Positions 21,466 through 33,927 of a stretch of 64,000 nt of DNA are shown here, in pieces. The position numbers and the translations under genes were made by a program. How positions within the stretch are numbered: the stretch's first letter is position 1; every line of letters starts with the position of its first letter. Under the pieces are notes generated by a model. It was not told the origin of the DNA and did no database searches. It saw only the letters and a program-made list of their open reading frames with translations. Source of the stretch: Thinopyrum elongatum (lineage: Eukaryota; Streptophyta; Magnoliopsida; Poales; Poaceae); assembly GCA_011799875.1 (NCBI GenBank), contig CM022298.1, forward strand, positions 499,485,357 through 499,549,356, given 5' to 3'.

Positions 21466-23563
21466 TTACCGAGCTAGGCCAAAAGCCTAAGCTTGGGGGA
21501 GTACGTATTTCCACCGACATTATATTCATGTTCACACATTTCATTCCGGTTGTCGACATCCACACTTTTTCATTGTATTATCCATGCTAGATTTATTTTC
21601 TCGCCTTCTTCTTGTGTGTTTGAAAAACTTTGAGAAAATCCATAAATATTTCTTGCTTCTTTTTGGTTTTCCTTTCTAGGTTAATTTAGTTGGAGTATTA
21701 AAAGAAAACCCAAAAAGATTTCTCAATTCTTCTTTTGCTTGTTGGGAGCTTTCCCATGTAAATAGTTTTTCTCGTTTTTGGTTTTCCTTCTTTAATTTGC
21801 TTCCTTCAAGAAAAACTAAAAACTCCAAAAATATCTCAATGTGTTTCTCTGAAATTCTTTTCTTTTATTGAGTCATACCAAGGGGTAGACCACAATGAAA
21901 ATGTTGAGGGGCTCTCGTATGCATTATTGTTTGTCTAACAAAGAGCCCATATTATTTTGTCTTCTCCTCTGAATAAAATGTTGCAGATTCCAGCTTAGTC
22001 CACGGCACTCTTGCACTATCATTATTTTCATATCATTCGGTCGTGCAAGTGAAAGGCAATAACGACGATACTTGATGAAGTGACTGTGGCAGAGAAAAGC
22101 GGGTATGAACTCAACTTGTTTTTGTTTTTGTAAATATATTTAACCTAGTATCCATGATTCAACATATTATGATCAAACATGTTTGCAATGACAATTAGAG
22201 ATTATAGTTTCTCATGCCATGCTTAAGTAGCTAGGAGTGGATAATGATTTATCTTAGGTGACAACATGCATTAAAATGATTGTGATGTAGTATGATGATA
22301 TGGTATCCTCCTCTGAATGTTTCAAGTGGCTTGATTTGGCACATGTTCACACATGTAGTTGAATCAAAACCAACATAGCCTCCATGATATTTATGTTCAT
22401 GGTGTTCATATCCTACTCATGGTAGTATTCAATGTTGATTAAGCATAACGCATGTTCATGACCGTTTTCGCTCTCTAGCTGGCCGCTTCTCAACCTATTT
22501 GCTAGCCTTCACCTGTACTAAGCGGGAATACTGCTTGTGCATCAAAATCCTTAAACCAAAGTTATTCCAGATGAGTCCACTATATCTACCTATATGCAGT
22601 ATTACCCTGCCGTTCCAAGTAAATTTGCATGTGCCACCTCTAAAATTTCAAATGAACATCTATTTTGTGTGCCTGGACCGCTCATGGAGCGACAGGGGGC
22701 GGTCAGTATCTTCCATGCTAAGCGGGTTATTCTCATGATGATTGTTTATTTACTCATCCTTGCACGAGAGGGGCCGGTAATAGGGATGCCCAGCCCCGAA
22801 ATAAAAAATTGCAAATAATTAAACAAAACTCCCCCAGGACTGTTGTTGGTATGGACGGTACCCGTGGATTCGGCTAGCCGTGGAGTGTGTTTGTTGGTGG
22901 AGGGGGAGTAAACCTTTACTTTTACCGCTTGGGAACCGCCGCTAATATTTTTAGCATGGAAGATATTGATAACTCTTGGTCGCAACGTTGACAAGAAGGG
23001 TGTACCTCCCAAAATTATATTTATCTCTGATTTAAGCTTTGACCTCTGGCACCTCTGCAAATCACTGCTTCCCTCTGTGAAGGGACTATCTATTTAACTT
23101 TATGTTGAGTCATCACCTTCTCAAACAAGCGCTAGACCCGAGAGCACTATTGTCATCCTCATGCATTGTGTATAGTTAATGTTCAATGCATCATGACTGG
23201 ATCTTTTCTACCATGAATAACAATGTTTAGTCGCTTCTTGAACTTTGGAGGTGCTCTGCATTTATGTTTTGCGGTCTCAGAAAGGGCTAGCGAGATACCA
23301 CTGTTGTCATATTATATCATGATTGTTTTGACAAAGTGTTGGCATTTGAGATATTTTATCATTGCTCGCTAGTTGATTATGCTATTGATATGAGTTAATA
23401 TAATTTTTAAGAGTTATTGTTGACATGGTTAGTCATGAGCTTTGCTGAAAACCTGGGTGCTACTTAAGCATATATATGTAAACAAGAACAAAAGAGTTCG
23501 TAAAAGTTTTTCTTTATCACTTTCAGTCTGTCAACTGAATTGCTTGAGGACAAGCAATGTGTT
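21466..23563 (+). other. 3' untranslated region of F+
   Basis: This is about 2.1 kb without a supported gene. It opens with the polypurine-like AAGCTTGGGGGAG (21489-21501) soon after the ORF-A stop. The left half pairs as an inverted repeat with 24973-25990. It is shared at family level with 30880-32930 on the minus strand. Confidence 0.75.
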
Positions 23564-23577
23564 AAGCTCGGGGGAGT
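23564..23577 (+). promoter_or_regulatory. Polypurine tract of F+
   Basis: AAGCTCGGGGGAGT lies immediately before the TGATACGTCTCC LTR start. It differs at one base from the 13-mer repeated elsewhere in the element. Confidence 0.8.
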
Positions 23578-24972
23578 TGATACGTCTCCATCGTATCTAC
23601 TTTTCCTAATGCTTTTGCTCTTGTTTTGGACTCTAATTTGCATGATTTGAATGAAACTAACCCGAACTGACGCTGTTTTCAGCAGAACTGCCATGGTGTT
23701 GTTTTTGTGCAGAAATAAAAGTTCTCGGATTTGGACGAAACTTTTTGGAGAATTATTTCAGAATATATAAAAAATACTGGAACCAAGAACCATCGGAGGG
23801 GGTGCCTTGGCTGGCCACAAGACACCAGGGCGCACCCTGGTGGGTTGTGGGGCCCTCGAGGCTCCGCTGACCCTAATTCCAACACTATAAATTCCTATTT
23901 TTGGAGAAAAAATAGGAGAGGAAGTTTCATTGCATTTCACGATACGGAGCCGCCGCCACCTCCTATTCTTCATCGGGAGGCCAGATCTGGAGCCCGTTCG
24001 GGGCTCCGGAGAGGGGGATCTTCGGTCTTCGTCATCACCAACCCTCCTTCATCACCAATTCCATGATGCTCCCTACCGGGAGTGAGTGATTCCTTCGTAG
24101 GCTCACTGGTCGGTGAGGAGTTGGATGAGATTCATCATGTAATCGAGTTAGTTTTGTTAGGGCTTGCTCCCTAGTATCCACTATGTTCTGAGATTGATGT
24201 TGCTATGACTTTGCTATGCTTAATGCTTGTCACTAGGGCCTGAGTGCCATGATTTCAGATCTGAATCATTTATGTTTTCACCATTATATCTATGTTCTAG
24301 ATTCGATCTTGCAAGTCATATGCACCTATTACGTGTAATGATCCGTAAACCCCAGTGTGACAGTAATTGGGATACTTTCCGGTGATGACCGTAGTTTGAG
24401 GAGTTCATGTATTCACTATGTGTTAATGCTTTGTTCCGGTTCTCTATTAAAAGGAGGCCTTAATATCCCTTAGTTTCCTTATGGACCCCGCTGCCATGGG
24501 AGGGTAGGACAAAAGATGTCATGCAAGTTATTTTCCATAAGCACGTATGACTATTTACGGAATACATACCTACATTATATTTATGAACTGGAGCTAGTTC
24601 TGTGTCGCCCTAGGTTATGACTATTATATGATGAATATTATCCAATGAATTCATCGATCCAATGCCTACGAGTTTCCCACATATTGTTCTTGCTAAGTTA
24701 CTATTGCTTTTGCTACTGTTACAACTGCTACAAAATTTCTACTGCTGTTACTATTACTATCGCTACTGTTACCACTGCTATCAAAACTATCATATTACTG
24801 TGCTACTGATCAATTTGCTACAGATATTTAATCTCCAGGTGTGGTTGAATTGACAACTCAACTGCTAATACTTACAAATATTCTTTGGCTCCCCTTGTGT
24901 CGAATCTATAAATTTGGGTTGAATAGTCTACCCTCAAAAATTGTTGCGATCCGCTATACTTGTGGGTTATCA
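23578..24972 (+). repeat. 3' LTR of F+ (1395 bp)
   Basis: It runs from TGATACGTCTCCATCG to CTTGTGGGTTATCA. It contains CACCAGGGCGCACCCTGGTGGG (about 23825-23846), a TATA-like CTATAAAT at 23885-23892, and a TACTGCTGTTAC-type trinucleotide-rich stretch (24690-24800). It is homologous to the interrupted C 5' LTR (46954-47980 plus 61300-61687). Confidence 0.85.
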
Positions 24973-27089
24973 TACCGCATATAGGTAGATATAGTGGACT
25001 CATCTGGAATAACTTTGGTTTAAGGATTTTGATGCACAAGCAGTATTTCCACTTAGTATGAGCGAAGGCTAGCAAACAGATTGAGAAGCGGCCAGCTAGA
25101 GAGCGAAAACAGTCATGAACATGCATTATGAATAATCGACATTGAATACTAGCATGAGTAGGATATAAACACCATGAACATAAATATCGTGGAGGCTATG
25201 TTGGTTTTGATTCAACTACATGCATGAACATGTGCCAAGTCAAGCCACTTTAAACATTCAGAGGAGGATACCATATCATCATACTACATCATAATCATTT
25301 TAATGCATGTTGACACCCAAGATAAATCATTATTCTCTCCTAGCTACTTAAGCATGGCATGAGAAACTATAATCTCTAATTGTCATTGCAAACATGTTTA
25401 ATAATAATATGATGAATCATGGATACTGAGTTAAACATATTTACAAAAACAAAAACAAGTTGAGTTCATACCCGCTTTCCTCTGCCACAGTCACTTCATC
25501 AGATATCGTCATTACTGCCTTTCACTTGCACGACCGAACGATATGAAAATAATAATAGTGCAAGAGTGCCGTGGACTAAGCTGGAATCTGCAAGCATTAT
25601 ATTTAAAAGGAGAAGACAAGGTAATTTGGGCTCTTTATTAGATCAATAATAATGCATATGAGAGCCACTCAACATTTTCATCGTGGTCTTCCCCTTGGTA
25701 CGACTCAACAAAAGAAAAGGAAAAGAAATTCAGCGAAACACACTGAAATATTTTTTGAGTTTTTAGTTTTTCTTAAAGAAAGCAAATTAAAGAAGGAAAA
25801 ACAAAAACAAGAAAAACTATTTACACGGGAAAGCTCCCAACAAGCAAAAGAAGAATCGAGAAATATTTTTGGGTTTTCTTTTAATACTACAACTAAATTA
25901 AACTACAAAGAAAACCGAAAAGAAGCAAGAAATATTTTTGGGGTTTCTTAAAGTTTTTCAAACACACAAGAAGAAAGTGAGAAAATAAATCTAGCATGGA
26001 TAATACAATGAAAAAGTGTGGACACCGACAACTGGAATGAAATGTGTGAACATGAATGTAATGTCAGTGGAAATACGTACACCCCCAAGCTTAGGCTTTT
26101 GGCCTAGCTTGGTAATCACCACCCGTAGCCTGGGGTAATAGTCAGAGTGATAGCTCACGGAGGCCCTTGGTGCGGTCTCCTCAGCCCGTCGGGTGGCCTC
26201 GACCACCGCATTGTACTCGTGGGCCTCATTCTCAAGAACATAATATCTTCCCTTACTGTGATAATCGAAGAGAGCAGGTGCAAGCAAAACAACATGTACA
26301 ATGGGATCTTTATCGAACCTCAAGTTGTAAGTATAATTAGTGGTTGTGCCCTTAAGGAACTTATGGCACTTCATGGCCTCAAAGTCTAAGTACTGAGTAG
26401 GTAGAATGGGATCGTTAGGCCAAGGTGACACACCCAACTCCTTAGCTACACGGGAGGCATAAATCCCACCATAAAAGTGACCACTAACAACATTGTATTG
26501 CAATCTCCATGCAACAATCACTCCAAGATTATAACGTTCAATTCCTGTCAAAGCAGTGTGTATGAGGCTCAAATCCGGGGTACATAGTGTGCTGCAATCT
26601 TGCTTGCCCACGATGCATTTCCCATTAAAGATTGCAAAGTAATGAAATGATGGAAAATGAATACTTTTCATTCTACCTTGTGTCACTCCTCTATCCTCAC
26701 TGTAAGAAAGTCTAGTAAAGAATGACTCATACTCTGATTTCAGTGGTTTGTCAAGCGAACCCCAAAATGGAATTTTACATGCAGCACAGAAGGTTTCTAG
26801 AGGCATGGTAAAAGCATTATTATAAAGACTAAATGAAACTCTAGACTCACGAGGATGAAATTTAAATTTCTTAGTGAATGTCTCTATGAGGTTGAGATGC
26901 TGGATGCACTTATCTTTGATAAGAGAAGCGAGCTCGGCATTGTTGACATATTGCTCAAAATCTTCCTTGATACCTGCACTGACCATGAATTCGTTACACG
27001 GCCATAGGCACGATTTGGTATTGGCGTCCCGCGTAGAGCTTGATCTAGGGTCAACATAAGACTGTCGTATCGAGCTACTGCTCGATGAT
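24973..27089 (-). mobile_element. Minus-strand fragment: ORF-A plus UTR
   Basis: In minus orientation it carries ORF-A from its Ser-rich N-terminal part, then the 3' untranslated region, and is cut where the F+ LTR ends. It is collinear and inverted with respect to 20494-22602. It was the target both of F+ (left end) and of the Sabrina-like LTR side of C (right end). Confidence 0.75.
25991..27089 (-). pseudogene. ORF-A copy truncated at its N-terminus
   Basis: The frame is open without stops from the LTR junction at 27089 to 25991. The likely Met is at 26986 (MVSAGIKEDF), giving 331 codons. All ORF-A blocks are present (FTKKFKFHPRESRVSF, CKIPFWGS, FHYFAIFNGKC, VVSGHFYGGIYAS). Compared with F+, one extra C near 26130 removes the normal stop after YYPG. 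The frame therefore runs on through the polypurine-like tract at 26081-26093 and adds an artificial tail. The first residues before SSSS are lost to the LTR junction. Confidence 0.7.
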
Positions 27090-28673
27090 TGCTACTTCTT
27101 GTGCTTGCGTTGGTTTTTCCCTTGGAGAGGAAAGGGTGATGCAGCAAAGTAGAGATAAGTATTTCCCTCAGTTAAGAACCTAGGTATCAATCCAGTAGGA
27201 GATACACACAAGTCTCCAATCTATGCACCTACACAAACAATCAAACACTTGCACCCAACGCGATAAAGGGGTTGTCAATCCCTTCACGGTCTCTTGCAAA
27301 GATGAGATCTGATAGAGATAGATATAAAAGCTTACTAAAACATAAAACAAAATAAAAGTAAATAAATTGCAGCAAGGTATTTTTGGGTTTTTTGGTTTAT
27401 AGATCTGAAAATATATGATGGAAAATAGACCCGGGGGCCATAGGTTTCACTAGAGGCTTCTCTCTTGAAGGCAAATAATACGGTGGGTGAACAAATTATT
27501 GTCGATCAATTGATAGAAAAGCGCAAAGTTATGATGATATCCAAGGCAATGATTATGAATATAGGCATCACGTCCGTGTCAAGTAGACCGAAACGATTCT
27601 GCATCTACAACTATTACTCCACGCATCGACCGCTATCCAGCATGCATCTAGAGTATTAAGTTCATAAGAACGGAGTAACGCCTTAAGTAAGATGACATGA
27701 TGTAGAGGGATAAACTCAAGCAATATGATGAAAACCCCATCTTTTTACCCTTGATGGCAACAATACAATACGTGCCTCACTACCCCTACTGTCACTGGGT
27801 GAGGACACCGCAAGATTGAACCCAAAACTAAGCACCTCTCCCATTGCAAGAAGAACCAATCTAGTTGGCCAAACCAAACCGATAATTCGAAGAGAAATAC
27901 AAAGATACCAAATCATGCATATAAGAATTCAGAGAAGATTCAAATAATATTCAAAGATAAACTGATCATAAATCCACAATTCATTAGATCTTGACAAACA
28001 CATCGCAAAAGAATATTACATCGGATAGATCTCCAAGAACAACGAGGAGAACATGGTATTGAGGATCAAAGAGAGAGAAGAAGCCATCTAGCTACTAGCT
28101 ATGGACTCGTAGGTCTGTGGTAAACTACTCACGCTTCATCAGAAGGGCAATAGAGTTGATGTAGAAGCCCTCCGTGATCGAATCCCCCCTTTGGCAGGAT
28201 GCCGGAAAAGGCCCCAAGATGGGTTCTCACGGGTATAGAAGGTTACGGCGGCGGAAAAGTAATTTGGTGGACGCTTCTGGTGGTTTGGGAATATTTCTGA
28301 ATTTATAGGCCAAAGATTAGGGTTGGAGGACTCCCATGGGGCCCACAAACCAGGGGGCGCACCCCCCTAGGGCGCGCCCTGAGGGCTTGTGGAGCCCTCG
28401 GGACTCTTCTGCCTTCCTCTCCAAGTCCTACGTGTGTCTTCTGGTCCAAGAAAAATCATCGCGAAAGTTTTATTTCGTGTGGACTCCGTTTGGTATTCCT
28501 TTTCTGTAAAACTCAAAAATAAGGAAAAAGCAGAATCTGGCACTGGCCTCTAGGTTAATAAGTTAGTCCCAAAAATAATATAAAATAGCATATTAATGCA
28601 TATAAAACATCCAAAACAGATAATATAATAGCATGGAACAATAAAAAATTATAGATACGTTGGAGACGTATCA
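27090..28673 (-). repeat. 3' LTR of C (Sabrina-like, 1584 bp)
   Basis: On the minus strand it starts TGATACGTCTCCAACG (28673) and ends AAGAAGTAGCA (27090). A GC-rich inverted repeat (about 28345-28385) precedes the TATA-like CCTATAAAT (28301-28309, minus). A polypurine tract abuts its start, so it is the 3' LTR of a minus-strand element. Its end differs completely from the GGGTTATCA-ended LTR at the other end of C. The flanks (ATGAT at 27085-27089, CGTAT right of 61687) do not match. Confidence 0.8.
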
Positions 28674-28675
28674 AC

Positions 28676-28689
28676 CATCCCCAAGCTTA
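28676..28689 (-). promoter_or_regulatory. Polypurine tract before the Sabrina-like LTR
   Basis: Minus-strand TAAGCTTGGGGATG lies three bases before the LTR start. The same 14-mer recurs at 30774-30787 and 30829-30842. Confidence 0.75.
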
Positions 28690-30880
28690 ATTCCTGCTCG
28701 TCCTCGAGTAGGCAAATGATAAAAACAGAATTTTTGATGTGTAATGCTACCTAACATATTTATCCATGTAATTTTATTTATTGTGGCATGAATATTCAGA
28801 TCCATAAGATTCAAAACAAAAGTTTAATATTGACATAAAAACAATAATACTTCAAGCATACTAATAAAGCAATCATGTCTTCTCAAAATAACATGGCCAA
28901 AGAAAGTTATCCCAATAAAAACATATAGTCTGGCTATGCTCCATCTTCATCACACAAAGTATTAAATCATGCGCAACCCCGATGACAAGCCAAGAAATTG
29001 TTTCATACTTTTGATGTTCTCAAACTTTTTCAACTTTCATGCAATACATGAGCATGAGCCATGGATATAGCACTATAGGTGGAATAGAATATGGTGGTTG
29101 TGGAGAAGACAAAAAGAAGGAGATAGTCTCACATCAACTAGGCGTATCAACGGGCTATGGAGATGCCCATCAATAGATATTAATGTGAGTGAGTAGGGAT
29201 TGCCATGCAACGGATGCACTAGAGCTATAAGTTTATGAAAGCTCAAAAAAGAAACTAAGTGGGTGTGCATCCAACTCGCTTGCTCACGAAGACCTAGGGC
29301 AATTTGAGGAAGCCCATCATTGGAATATACAAGCCAAGTTCTATAATGAAAAAATCCCACTAGTATATGGAAGTGACAACATAGGAGACTCTCTATCATG
29401 AAGATCATGGTGCTACTTTGAAGCACAAGTGTGGTAAAAGGATAGTAGCATTGCCCCTTCTCTCTTTTCTCTCATTTTTTCTTTTCTATCTTTTTTTGGG
29501 CTTCTTTTGGCCTCTTTTATTTTTTGTAAAGTCCGGAGACTCATCCCAACTTGTGAGGGAATCATAGCTTCCATCATCCTTTCCTCACATGGGACAATGC
29601 TCTAATAATGATGATCATCACACTTTTATTTACTTACAACTCAAGAATTACAACTCGATACTAGAACAAAAATATGACTCTATATGAATGCCTCCGGCGG
29701 TGTTCCGGGATGTGCAATGATCAAGAGAGACATGTATAAAAAATATGAACGGTGGCCTTGCCACAAATACTATGTCAAGTACATGATCATGCAAAGCAAT
29801 ATGACAATGATGGAGCGTGTCATAATAAACGGAATGGTGGAAGTTGCATGGCAATATATCTCAGAATGGCTATGGAAATGCCATAATAGGTAGGTATGGT
29901 GGCTGTTTTGAGAAAGGGTATATGGTGGGTGTAGTGCACAGGCGAAAGTTGCGCGGTACTACAGAGGCTAGCAATGGTGGAAGGGTGAGAGTGCGTATAA
30001 TCCATGGACTCAACATTAGTCATAAAGAACTCACATACTTATTGCAAAAGTCTATTAGCTATCGAAACAAAGTACTACACGCATGCTCCTAGGGGGATAG
30101 ATTGGTAGGAAAAGACCATCGCTCATCCCCGACCGCCACTCATAAGGAAGACAATCAATAAATAAATCATGCTCCGACTTCATCACATAACGGTTCACCA
30201 TACGTGCATGCTACGAGAATCACAAACTTTAACACAATTATTTCTACCAATCCACAATTACTCACTAGCATGACTCTAATATCACCATCTTTATATCTCA
30301 AAACAATCATAAGGAATCAAACTTCTCATAGTATTCAACGCTCTTTTTATGAAAGTTTTTATTATATCCCTCTTGGATGCCCATCATATTAGGACTAAAT
30401 TCATAACCTAAGCAAATTACCATGCTGTTTAGAAAGACTCTCAAAATAATATAAGTGAAGCATGAGATTTCAATAATTTCTATAAAATAAAGTCACCGCC
30501 GTGCTCTAAAAAGATATAAGTGAAGCACTAGAGCAAAATTGCCTAGCTCAAAAGATATAAGTGAAGCACATAGAGTATTCTAATAAATTCACGATTCATG
30601 CATGTCCCTCACAAAAGGTGTGTACAGCAAGGATGATTGTGGCAAACTAAAAAGCAAAGACTCATATCATACAAGACGCTCCAAGCAAAACACATATCAT
30701 GTTGTGAATAAAAATATAGCCTCAAGTAAATTTACCGATAGACGAAGACGAAAGAGGGGATGCCATCCGGGGCATCCCCAAGCTTAGATGCTTGGTTGTC
30801 CTTGAATATTACCTTGGGGTACCTTGGGCATCCCCAAGCTTAGGCTCTTGCCACTCCTTATTCCATAGGAGCAGGAGAAA
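28690..30880 (-). other. Sabrina-like 3' untranslated tail of C
   Basis: No coding frame is supported. The minus-strand text carries two extra polypurine-like 14-mers (30774-30787, 30829-30842) and a short repeated GTGCTTCACTTATATC motif (near 30440-30570). Upstream of about 30880 the sequence becomes homologous to the F+ untranslated region. The boundary is therefore a family switch or shared-region edge. Confidence 0.65.
30440..30572 (-). repeat. Short repeats GTGCTTCACTTATAT in the C tail
   Basis: On the plus strand ATATAAGTGAAGCA occurs three times (near 30450, 30512, 30555) with similar flanks, spaced about 40-60 bp. It is a small direct-repeat cluster in the untranslated tail. Confidence 0.6.
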
Positions 30881-32931
30881 AAGAAAAACTTTTACGAACT
30901 CTTTTGCTCTTGTTTACATAAATAAGCTTAAGTAGCACCCAAGTCTTCAGCAAGAATTATAACTAACCATGTCAACAATAACTCTTAGAAATTATATTAA
31001 CTCATATCAATGGCATAAGCAACTAGCGAGCAATAATAAGATATCTCGAATGACAACACTTTATCAAAACAATCATGATATAATATGACAATAGTGGTAT
31101 CTCGCTAGCCCTTTATGAGACCGCAAAACATAAATGCAGAGCACCTCCAAAGTTCAAGCAACGACTAAATATTGTAATTCATGGTAGAAAAGATCCAATC
31201 ATGATGCTTCCAACATTAGCTATACACAATGCATGAGGATGACAATAGTGCTCTCAGATCTGGCGCTTATTTGAGAAGGTGATGACACAACATAAAATTA
31301 AATAGATAGTCCCTTCGCAAAGGGAAGCAGTGATTTGCAGCGGTACCAGAGCTCAGATTTTTTAAAAATAGAGATAAATGAAAATTTGAGAAATGCACCC
31401 TTCCTGTTTACTTCGTGACCATTGGTTATCGATATCTTCTATGCCAAACACATTAGTGGCGGTTCCCAAGCGATAAAAGTAAAGGTTTACTCCCCCTCCA
31501 CCAACAAACACACTCCACGGCTAGCCGCATCCACGGGTACCGTCCATACCAACATCAAACCTGGGGGAGTTTTGTTTAATTATTTGCAATTTTTGAATTC
31601 GGGACTGGGAATCCCTAATACCGCCCCTCTCATGCGAGGATGAGTGAATAAACACTCATCATGAGAATAACCCGCTTAGCATGGAAGATATTGACTACCT
31701 CCTGTCACTCCATGAACAATCCAGGCACACAAAAATGGATGTTTATTTGAAGTTTTTAGAGGTGGCACATGCAAATTTACTTAGAACGGCAGGGTAATAC
31801 CGCATATAGGTAGATATATGGTGGACTCATCTGGAAGGGTTTTAGGATTTTGATGCACAAGCAGTTTTCCGCTTAGTACAGGCGAATGCTAGCAAATAGG
31901 TTGAGAAGCGGCCAACTAGAGAGCGAAAACGGTCATGAACATGCATTATGCATAAGTAACATTAGATACTAGCATGAGTAGGATATGAACACCATGAACA
32001 TAAATATCATAGAGGCTATGTTGGTTTTGATTCAACTACATGCATGAACATGTGCCAAGTCAAGCCACTCGAACATTCAGAGGAGGATACCATATCATCA
32101 TACCACATCACAATCATTTTAATGCATGTTGACATCCAAGATAAATCATTATCCACTCCTAGCTACTTAAGCATGGCATGAGAAACTATAATCTCTAATT
32201 GTCATTGCAAATATGTTTGATCATAATAGGCTGAATCATGGATACTATGTTAAACATATTTACAAAAATAGAACAAGTTGAGTTCATACCCACTTCTCTC
32301 TGCCACAGCCACTTCATCAAATATCGTCATTATTGCCTTTCACTTGCATGACCAAATGATATGAAAATAATAATAGTGCAAGAGTGTCGTGGACTAAGCT
32401 GGAATCTGCAAAAAATTTATTCAAAAGGAGAAGACAAGGCAAATTGAGCTCTTTGTTAGATCAACAATAATGCATATGAGAGCCACTCAACATTTTCATC
32501 GTGGTCTTCTCCTCGGTATGACTCAATAAAAGGAAAAGAATTTCAGAGAAACACACTGAAATATTTTTGGAGTTTTTAGTTTTTCTTGAACAAAGCAAAT
32601 TAAAGAGAAAAACAAAAACGAGAAAAACTATTTACACGGGAGAGCTCCCAACAAGCAAAATAAGAACAAGGAAATCTTTTTTGGTTTTCTTTTAAATATT
32701 ACAACTAACTACACTCGAAAGAAAAACTGAAAAGAAGCAAACAACATTTTTTGTGTGATTTTCTCAATGTTTTTCAAACACACAAGAAGAAATCAAGAAA
32801 ATAAATCAAGCATGGATAATACAATGAAAAATTGTGAACACCGACAACTGGAATGAAATGCGTGAACATGAAGGAAATGTCGGTGGGCATATGTACTCCC
32901 CCAAGCTTAGGCTTTTGGCCTAGCTTGGTAA
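30881..32931 (-). other. Shared 3' untranslated region after ORF-B
   Basis: The sequence is homologous, in inverse orientation, to F+ 21466-23530 and to 24973-25990. No gene is supported. A polypurine-like CTCCCCCAAGCTT (32896-32908; AAGCTTGGGGGAG on the minus strand) follows the ORF-B stop, as in the other copies. Confidence 0.7.
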
Positions 32932-33421
32932 TCACCACTCGTAGTAACCCTCGGCTCCCAAGTTGAAGTGCTGTGGAGCGGGCACCTGAGTGTCCCACTC
33001 CTGAGGCTCCTCCTCAGCCGCTGCCTGGTTGTTCCGGTAGGCGACGATGTCCTCCGGCATGATCCTATATCCTCTCCTGGCAATAGAATCAAACAAAGCA
33101 GGTGCAGGCAACGGGATAATATCACGGGTATTCTCACTGAAAACCAGGTTGTAAGGAATATGAATAGTGTTGTTCTCGCAATCAATAAATTGATGAGCTG
33201 CCATAGCCTGGCAATCTAAATAAACCTTGGTTAAACGATAATCATGCTGGCAAATCTGAATGTTAAAATGACTCGCTAAATGAGTCACATAAATACCGCC
33301 ATGAATTTTACCCTTGGATCTGTTAAGGTGCAGGCGACGTGCAATGATAGCCCCATGGCTATAGCTATTATCGTCGTAAAGTGCACGGCGTAAGACAGCG
33401 AAATCGGGGGCACTAAGTGCA
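32932..33421 (-). pseudogene. ORF-B, C-terminal half (split by Fa)
   Basis: Minus-strand frame continuing ORF-B from 42785 across the Fa insertion. It contains LSAPDFAVLRRALY, HGGIYVTHLASHF, LVFSENTRDIIPL and ends GYYEW before the stop at 32932. Blocks correspond to ORF-A (APDLSLIHTAL, GGIYASHVA, ALFDYHS), so ORF-B is a diverged homologue. With the N-terminal half it forms one frame broken only by the insertion; the five bases CCAAC are duplicated. Confidence 0.75.
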
Positions 33422-33426
33422 CCAAC

Positions 33427-33901
33427 TGAGGGAGTCCTGGATTAAGGGGTCCTCGGGTGGTCGGGCTATGAAACATGGGCCGGACTGATGGGTCGTGAAG
33501 ATACAAGGCAGAAGACCTTTCCTCGTGTCCGGGTGGGACTCTCCTTTGCGTGGATGGCAAGTTTGGTGTCCAGATGTATATTTTCCTTCCTCTGTAAACT
33601 GACTCTGTACAACCCTAGCCCCCTCCGGTGTCTATATAAACTGGAGGGTTTAGTCCGTAGAGGCTATCATAACTCCCATAGGCTAGACATCTAGGGTTTA
33701 GCCATCACGATCTCGAGGTAGATCAACTCTTGTAACCCCCATACTCATCAAATACAATCAAGCAGGACGTAGGGTTTTACCTCCATTCAGAGGGCCCGAA
33801 CCTGGGTAAACATCATGTTCCCTTTGTCCCTTGTTACCTTCGATCCTCAGATGCATAGTTCGGGACCCCCTACCCGAGATCAGCCGGTTTTGACACCGAC
33901 A
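33427..33901 (+). repeat. 5' LTR of Fa
   Basis: Runs TGAGGGAGTCC to ACACCGACA. The TATA-like TCTATATAAA is at 33631-33640. It carries CTCTGTAAACTGA before a second CTCTGTA; the 3' LTR has lost this 13-bp unit. TTAGTGCTTTCATTGAGAG follows in the primer-site position; I did not identify the tRNA. Confidence 0.9.
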
Positions 33902-33927
33902 TTAGTGCTTTCATTGAGAGTTCCACT

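Larger units (their letters stand above)
16960..24972 (+). mobile_element. 5'-truncated gag-PR/ORF-A element F+ (WHAM-like LTR)
   Basis: F+ retains the gag leader, gag-protease (17017-19668), an intergenic promoter-like region, ORF-A, a 2.1-kb untranslated region, a polypurine tract and a 3' LTR (23578-24972). There is no 5' LTR or primer site; the leader begins mid-sequence at about 16960 against a minus-strand fragment. No RT, RNase H or integrase lies between protease and ORF-A, and the same gap exists in C. The layout is therefore a family trait, not damage to this copy. The right flank TACCG (24973-24977) is the expected target duplication inside a minus-strand UTR. Family naming is from memory of LTR length and sequence. 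Confidence 0.75.

Noticed and set aside
23731..24066. 111-codon ORF in the F+ LTR
   Set aside because: It spans the GC-rich hairpin and TATA region. The corresponding C LTR has different frame content, so it is a chance frame.
24690..24800. TACTGCTGTTAC-type repeats considered as an array of spaced repeats
   Set aside because: It is an imperfect trinucleotide-rich tract within the LTR, present also in the C LTR; no regular repeat-spacer structure.
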